Shown here piece after piece: positions 7,159-10,310 of a stretch of 10,310 nucleotides of DNA. The DNA lies in NCBI GenBank assembly GCA_004557195.1, contig SFER01000065.1:1-10310 (forward strand), read 5' to 3'. The stretch comes from Bacteroidales bacterium (GTDB taxonomy: Bacteria; Bacteroidota; Bacteroidia; Bacteroidales; Muribaculaceae). The notes under the pieces were generated by a model that saw only the letters and a program-made list of their open reading frames with translations, was not told the DNA's origin and did not search any database. A program made the translations under genes and the position numbers. Each line of letters starts with the position of its first letter. The stretch's first letter is position 1.

Positions 7159-8295
7159 ATGGCACAACCCGATTTGAAACGCATCTACACCTTCGACAGG
7201 GTGGTTCGCATCATTTTCTCCACATTGGTTATTGTGGGCATTGTGTGGCTGCTCAACTATCTGCGAGGCGTGCTCCTCCCGTTTTTGGTGGCATGTCTCA
7301 TCGCATATATCACCCACCCTTTTGTGAAGTGGAATAGCAAGTTCTTGCACATCAAGAGCAACACGCTCGCCGTGCTTGTATCGCTTTTCGAGTTGCTAAT
7401 TGTGCTGGGTGGAATATTGGCATTCCTCATCCCTTACATTGTTAGCGAGGTGAGCCAAATGGCAGACATGTTTGCGCAATACACTCAAAACCGCGAATCG
7501 GTGCAGTATCTCCCGCCCGAAATCCACGAATTGATTGTGAAATATGTCAATTTTGAGGCTATAAAAAATATGCTCACTCAAGAGCAGATGATGTCGATTG
7601 TCGAAAATGCACTTATCGAGGCTTGGAGTCTTATGAGTAGCGGTATTTCGGTGATACTCAGCATCTGCAGCTGGCTTGTGGTGGTGCTTTACCTGGTATT
7701 TATCCTCATCGACTACGACAAAATGTCCCGCGCTTGCCATCTCATGGTGCCCAAACGCTACCGCAAGAGCGCGTTCAAGGTGTTCAACGATGTGGAGACA
7801 AGCATGAACCACTATTTCCGCGGGCAGTCGCTCATTGCGTTTATCGTTGGTGTGCTTTTCAGCATCGGATTCCTCATCGTGGGGCTTCCGATGGCTGTGG
7901 TGTTCGGCTTGTTCATCGGGTTGCTCAACATGGTGCCATATTTGCAACTGGTGTCTATCCCTATCGCCGCAATTCTCTGCATTGTGCAGTCGGTGAGCAC
8001 CGGAACCGATTTCTGGATGCTTTTGCTCTGTGTAATCGGTGTGTATTGCGTGGTGCAGGCTATTCAAGACCTCTACCTCACTCCACGCATCATGGGTAAA
8101 TACATGGGGCTTAATCCTGCAATCATTTTCCTCTCTTTGTCGATTTGGGGCTCTCTCCTTGGATTTATCGGACTCATCATTGCACTACCGCTCACATCGC
8201 TCATAATTTCATATTACGACCGATATGTCATTCACCGCGATGGTGCCGAAACGGAGCCGGAAGCGGAAGCGGAATCACACTCTCCTGCCGAGTAG
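7159..8295 (+). CDS. AI-2E / PerM family membrane transporter
   Basis: A 378-residue polytopic inner-membrane protein of the AI-2E exporter family (PF01594, PerM/YhhT-like). Members have been linked to autoinducer-2 export or to sodium/proton antiport, so the substrate here is unknown. Hydrophobic segments lie roughly at residues 16-33, 37-54, 70-93, 158-183, 215-240, 243-275, 277-300 and 318-350. The family's C-terminal block is clear: LTPRIMGKYMGLNPAIIFLSLS, then GSLLGFIGLIIALPLTSLI. The tail after the last helix is short and acidic (ETEPEAEAES). ATG 7159 is chosen because the earlier ATG at 7108 precedes the bamA terminator. No strong promoter of its own is seen, although TAATTTTAC near 7138 is weakly -7-like. 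Its last 21 bases overlap the end of the convergent reading frame. Confidence 0.9.
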   Translation: MAQPDLKRIYTFDRVVRIIFSTLVIVGIVWLLNYLRGVLLPFLVACLIAYITHPFVKWNSKFLHIKSNTLAVLVSLFELLIVLGGILAFLIPYIVSEVSQMADMFAQYTQNRESVQYLPPEIHELIVKYVNFEAIKNMLTQEQMMSIVENALIEAWSLMSSGISVILSICSWLVVVLYLVFILIDYDKMSRACHLMVPKRYRKSAFKVFNDVETSMNHYFRGQSLIAFIVGVLFSIGFLIVGLPMAVVFGLFIGLLNMVPYLQLVSIPIAAILCIVQSVSTGTDFWMLLLCVIGVYCVVQAIQDLYLTPRIMGKYMGLNPAIIFLSLSIWGSLLGFIGLIIALPLTSLIISYYDRYVIHRDGAETEPEAEAESHSPAE

Positions 8296-9348
8296 CGTGG
8301 CTGATGTGGCGTCGAGGATTTCCACCTCCACGAAGTCGCCGGCTTTTATCCCTTCGCCTGTCGGGAACACCACCATTTTGTTCTGTCCGGTGCGTCCGCA
8401 CATGTCTTCTTTGCTACGCTTGGAATATCCCTCCACAAGCACTGTGAAGCTCTTGCCGATGTCGCGGCGGTTGCTTTCAAGCGACAGCGTGTTCTGCAAC
8501 GCTATCATCCTGTTGAGTCGCTCGATTTTCACCTCTTCCGCTACGTTGTCGGGCAAGAATTTCGATGCGTAGGTGCCGGGGCGCTCGGAATACTTAAACA
8601 TGAACGCGGCATCGAAGCCCACTTCGCGCATCAGCGACAATGTCTCCCGGAAGTCTTCTTCGCTCTCGCCGTGGAATCCGGTGAACATATCGGTGGTGAT
8701 GGCGCAATCGGGAATACGCTCGCGGATTGCCGCCACTCGCTCAAGGTACCACTCGCGTGTGTATTTGCGGTTCATTGCCTTGAGCACACTGTTGCTGCCG
8801 CTCTGCACCGGAAGGTGGATGTGGTGGCAGATATTGGGGCGCGACGCAATCATGTCGATAATTCTGTCGCTCATGTCCTTGGGGTGCGATGTGGTGAAGC
8901 GCACCACCATTCCTTCGGCGGCATCGGCTACCATCCCGAGGAGCGCGGCAAAATCCACCTCATTCCCCTCGGCGTCTTTGTAGAGATAGGAATTTACATT
9001 CTGCCCGAGGAGCGTAACCTCCTTAAACCCTTTCGCACGCAAGTCGGCGAGTTCGTTGAGGATACTCTTCGGCTCGCGACTGCGTTCCCTGCCGCGGGTG
9101 TAAGGCACGATGCAGTAGCTGCAAAAATTGTTGCAGCCGCGCATAATGCTGATAAATCCGCCTATCTTGTTATGCCCGAGACGCGAGGGTATCACATCGC
9201 GATAGGTCTCGGTGGTTGACAAGTCGATATCTATCGCTTTCTCGCCCGCCTCTACTGCGGCGATGAGATTGGGCAATTGAAGATATGCATCGGGACCGGC
9301 TACGAGGTCAACATCATATTCGTTGATGAGCACATCCTTGATGCGCTC
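8275..9348 (-). pseudogene. miaB: MiaB portion, N-terminally truncated at the junction
   Basis: From E281 the frame follows Bacteroidales MiaB closely. ERIKDVLINEYDVDLVAGPD and LSTTETYRDVIPSR are the end of the UPF0004 domain. GCNNFCSYC gives the radical-SAM cysteines C352, C356 and C359. VTLLGQNVNSY, RFTTSHPKDMS, HIHLPVQSGS and FKYSERPGTYASK are family blocks, and the TRAM domain runs from ~573 to the end. In a normal protein the residues just before ERIKD are G-C-M-A or similar, containing the third Fe-S cysteine; here they are A-Y-I-C-R. About 100 residues with all three N-terminal cluster cysteines are therefore missing. The intact gene in the source genome should continue upstream with Bacteroidales sequence not present in this window. 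It is convergent with the AI-2E gene and overlaps its end. Confidence 0.9.
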
Positions 9349-10188
9349 GCGGCAGATATAGGCGAAAACGGCGATCACGAAGATCGGCGCGCTGAGGGAC
9401 CCGGCCCCTTCCCACAGGAGCGTCACGGTCAGCGCGAGGCTCATGGCCACCGCCGCGATGAGGCTGTACAGCACGTGCTCCAGCAGCGAGTTTCCGGAAT
9501 GGCGCTGCACGTTCAGGAACAGCGGCATGTCCACGTACTTCTTGAGCACGCTCCAGCGGAACACGGGCAGTTCGTTGTCCCCGGTCTTCGAGGGCATACT
9601 TTCGGGATAACAGGACCGGCGGTAGGCGCGCTGCGCTCCGAAACAAGCAAGGATATACGTGGAACACTTGTGCACGGGCGAGAGGCGGCGCACGATCTCG
9701 CCAAGCGTCCTCGTCGTGATGATGGACAGGTACTCGTCGCAATACAGGAACGCCGGGGCCCGCAAAAGGTTGCGCGCCGCCTTTGCCCGCTTGCCGAGCA
9801 GTTTGCGGTACCGCTTCAGGCACGCCACAGCCAGCCTGGTCAGATCATAGGCGGCCCGGGTCCGCTCGCTGCCGTCCTCAATGGCCAGCACCGCGTTTTT
9901 CCGCGCCAGCAGGGAAACCCGGAACGCGATGCAAAACAGTTTGAGGCTGTCCTCGTAACGTTCGCGGGTTTCCGGCGTATTTTGCCACAACAAATCATCA
10001 AGCCGCCTGGAACAGTCCTCGAGAATATCCGGAAACTGTTCCGGCAGCGTCAGCCAGCCTAAAAAGTCCGAACCTTTTCCGCTTCCTTCGCGGAGTTTGC
10101 GGTCTGCATCCTCAAGCTTCGGCAGATAGGACGCGAGTTCCTCGTCGGATACGAAGCTTTTGGCATTGGATAGATTGATTGTGAGCAC
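8275..10188 (-). CDS. miaB: Chimeric reading frame: Pgi-like start, unknown membrane segment, MiaB C-terminal part
   Basis: One uninterrupted 637-codon frame (GTG start 10186-10188, TGA stop 8275-8277) made of three unrelated pieces. Residues 1-~50 resemble the N-terminus of glucose-6-phosphate isomerase. Residues ~51-280 are an unidentified protein with two hydrophobic segments. Residues ~281-637 are MiaB, which adds a methylthio group to i6A37 of tRNAs. Normal Bacteroidales MiaB is about 450 residues and starts with an Fe-S-binding UPF0004 domain carrying three cysteines; nearly all of that domain is absent here. GC content and translation signals change with the pieces. The GTG start belongs to the Pgi-like piece and not to MiaB. 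If transcribed as one frame, the product would lack the second Fe-S cluster and is unlikely to methylthiolate tRNA. An assembly chimera is the most likely cause; a real fusion is not excluded. Confidence 0.8.
   Translation of the reverse strand: MLTINLSNAKSFVSDEELASYLPKLEDADRKLREGSGKGSDFLGWLTLPEQFPDILEDCSRRLDDLLWQNTPETRERYEDSLKLFCIAFRVSLLARKNAVLAIEDGSERTRAAYDLTRLAVACLKRYRKLLGKRAKAARNLLRAPAFLYCDEYLSIITTRTLGEIVRRLSPVHKCSTYILACFGAQRAYRRSCYPESMPSKTGDNELPVFRWSVLKKYVDMPLFLNVQRHSGNSLLEHVLYSLIAAVAMSLALTVTLLWEGAGSLSAPIFVIAVFAYICRERIKDVLINEYDVDLVAGPDAYLQLPNLIAAVEAGEKAIDIDLSTTETYRDVIPSRLGHNKIGGFISIMRGCNNFCSYCIVPYTRGRERSREPKSILNELADLRAKGFKEVTLLGQNVNSYLYKDAEGNEVDFAALLGMVADAAEGMVVRFTTSHPKDMSDRIIDMIASRPNICHHIHLPVQSGSNSVLKAMNRKYTREWYLERVAAIRERIPDCAITTDMFTGFHGESEEDFRETLSLMREVGFDAAFMFKYSERPGTYASKFLPDNVAEEVKIERLNRMIALQNTLSLESNRRDIGKSFTVLVEGYSKRSKEDMCGRTGQNKMVVFPTGEGIKAGDFVEVEILDATSATLLGRRV
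9349..10038 (-). CDS. Unidentified protein segment with two membrane helices (internal fragment)
   Basis: Residues ~51-280 of the chimeric frame match neither MiaB nor Pgi. The first ~180 residues look soluble, helical and Arg/Lys-rich (SLKLFCIAFRVSLLARKNAV, YDLTRLAVACLKRYRKLLG, LLRAPAFLYCDEYLSIITTRTLGEI). A short Pro/Asp linker leads to FRWSVLKKYVDMPLFLNV. Two hydrophobic segments follow at 239-259 and 264-279, ending in a basic C-R-E-R-I-K-D stretch at the MiaB join. I vaguely recall bacterial hypothetical proteins with a helical N-part and two C-terminal helices ending in a K-D-R-I-K-E-like motif, but cannot name the family. Both ends are probably missing. GC content is high (82 of 120 bases over 9361-9480), unlike the Bacteroidales genes to the left. 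Confidence 0.55.
10039..10188 (-). CDS. pgi: N-terminal fragment of a glucose-6-phosphate isomerase (Pgi-like)
   Basis: The first 50 residues of the chimeric frame read like the beginning of a bacterial Pgi. They start MLTINLSNAKSFVSDEELA and continue to the characteristic GKGSDFLGWLTLPE, matching the family's G-x-G-x-DFLGW-x-x-LP block. A true Pgi would continue with an acidic E-E-F-x-R-I-like helix and then the I-G-I-G-G-S-Y-L-G sugar-phosphate loop. Neither appears, so only about a tenth of the enzyme is present. The start is a GTG with a strong ribosome site, so this is a genuine gene start. It likely belongs to a non-Bacteroidota gut bacterium; Lentisphaerae-like is only a guess. Recognised from the motif alone. 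Confidence 0.65.
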
Positions 10189-10196
10189 GGGTACTA

Positions 10197-10203
10197 CTCC
10201 TCT
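10197..10203 (-). promoter_or_regulatory. Strong Shine-Dalgarno site for the GTG start at 10188
   Basis: On the minus strand AGAGGAG lies 8 bases before the GTG (10186-10188), close to ideal spacing. It fixes the start of the Pgi-like piece despite the non-ATG codon. None of the Bacteroidales genes in the window has a comparable site, as expected for that phylum. The contrast supports a different source organism for this end. Confidence 0.75.
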
Positions 10204-10221
10204 AAAAAAATGTTATGTATG

Positions 10222-10248
10222 GGGCGGAATACGGAATGCATCCCGCCC
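10222..10248 (-). terminator. Hairpin between the edge gene and the Pgi-like start
   Basis: GGGCGG (10222-10227) and CCGCCC (10243-10248) form a six-pair GC stem with a 15-base loop. In the minus direction a T7 run follows about 11 bases later (10204-10210). In the plus direction a T6 run starts 8 bases after the stem (10257-10262). It may terminate the gene that ends at 10265, possibly in both directions, but the T-runs are further from the stem than usual. Confidence 0.35.
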
Positions 10249-10264
10249 GGGATACCTTTTTTGA

Positions 10265-10310
10265 TTATTCGCGTCCGCAGAGCGAGGACGCGAGATCGCG
10301 GAAGATGGTG
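10265..10310 (-). CDS. C-terminal end of an unidentified gene cut by the window edge
   Basis: On the minus strand a frame enters from the right edge and reads TIFRDLASSLCGRE before a TAA at 10265-10267. The codons are GC-rich at the third position (ACC ATC TTC CGC GAT CTC GCG), like the foreign segment beside it. Fourteen residues are too few to identify the protein. The stop, the hairpin after it and the fresh ribosome site at 10197-10203 fit the end of a gene upstream of the Pgi-like start. Confidence 0.4.
   Translation of the reverse strand, partial: TIFRDLASSLCGRE

Noticed and set aside
9277..10062. Plus-strand open frame of 261 codons opposite the chimeric frame
   Set aside because: It is the antisense shadow of GC-rich coding sequence, spans the MiaB junction, is rich in His/Arg/Gly without domain structure, and has no ribosome site.
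1..10310. CRISPR arrays, insertion sequences, tRNA or rRNA genes, toxin-antitoxin or phage genes
   Set aside because: No regularly spaced repeats, transposase motifs, cloverleaf sequences or such proteins were seen on either strand.

Overview
The window looks like Bacteroidales (Bacteroidota) chromosomal DNA up to about position 9,345. The remaining ~960 bases look like they come from a different organism. For the left part, the evidence is three promoters with the Bacteroidota -7 motif (TAnnTTTG, two with an upstream -33-like element about 20 bases away), genes without clear Shine-Dalgarno sites, and the order ribD / DUF6242-like lipoprotein / DUF6089-like barrel / uppS / bamA. A gut Bacteroidales, possibly Muribaculaceae, is my inference from the protein sequences; I could not run a search.

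Layout. Positions 1-307 are an intergenic region with a strong leftward promoter (100-131), hairpins in its predicted leader, and a rightward promoter feeding ribD (308-1348), the bifunctional deaminase/reductase of riboflavin synthesis. After a 166-base gap with its own promoter (-7 at 1482-1489) comes a tightly packed envelope cluster: a lipoprotein (1515-3014), an outer-membrane barrel protein (3016-3693), uppS for undecaprenyl-diphosphate (3721-4467) and bamA for outer-membrane protein assembly (4493-7096). A perfect 10-bp hairpin terminator follows (7111-7145). Next is an AI-2E/PerM-family membrane protein (7159-8295), whose end overlaps by 21 bases the end of a convergent reading frame.

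That last frame (10188-8275, minus strand, 637 codons) is the main surprise. Its last ~357 residues are clear MiaB (tRNA methylthiotransferase: radical SAM and TRAM parts). The first ~50 residues look like the start of glucose-6-phosphate isomerase, and the middle ~230 residues are an unidentified protein with two membrane segments. The MiaB N-terminal [4Fe-4S] domain is missing. At the MiaB boundary the composition changes abruptly (55% GC over 9181-9300, 68% over 9361-9480, by hand count). Translation signals also change: the frame starts at GTG behind a textbook AGAGGAG site, unlike the genes on the left. The simplest reading is a metagenomic assembly chimera, or less likely a real recombination, with two in-frame joins. 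Treat sequence right of ~9,350 as not belonging to this genome until read mapping says otherwise.

I do not see a new defence, mobile or secretion system here. The points most worth following are the chimera, the unidentified middle segment, and the two uncharacterised envelope proteins coupled to uppS-bamA.
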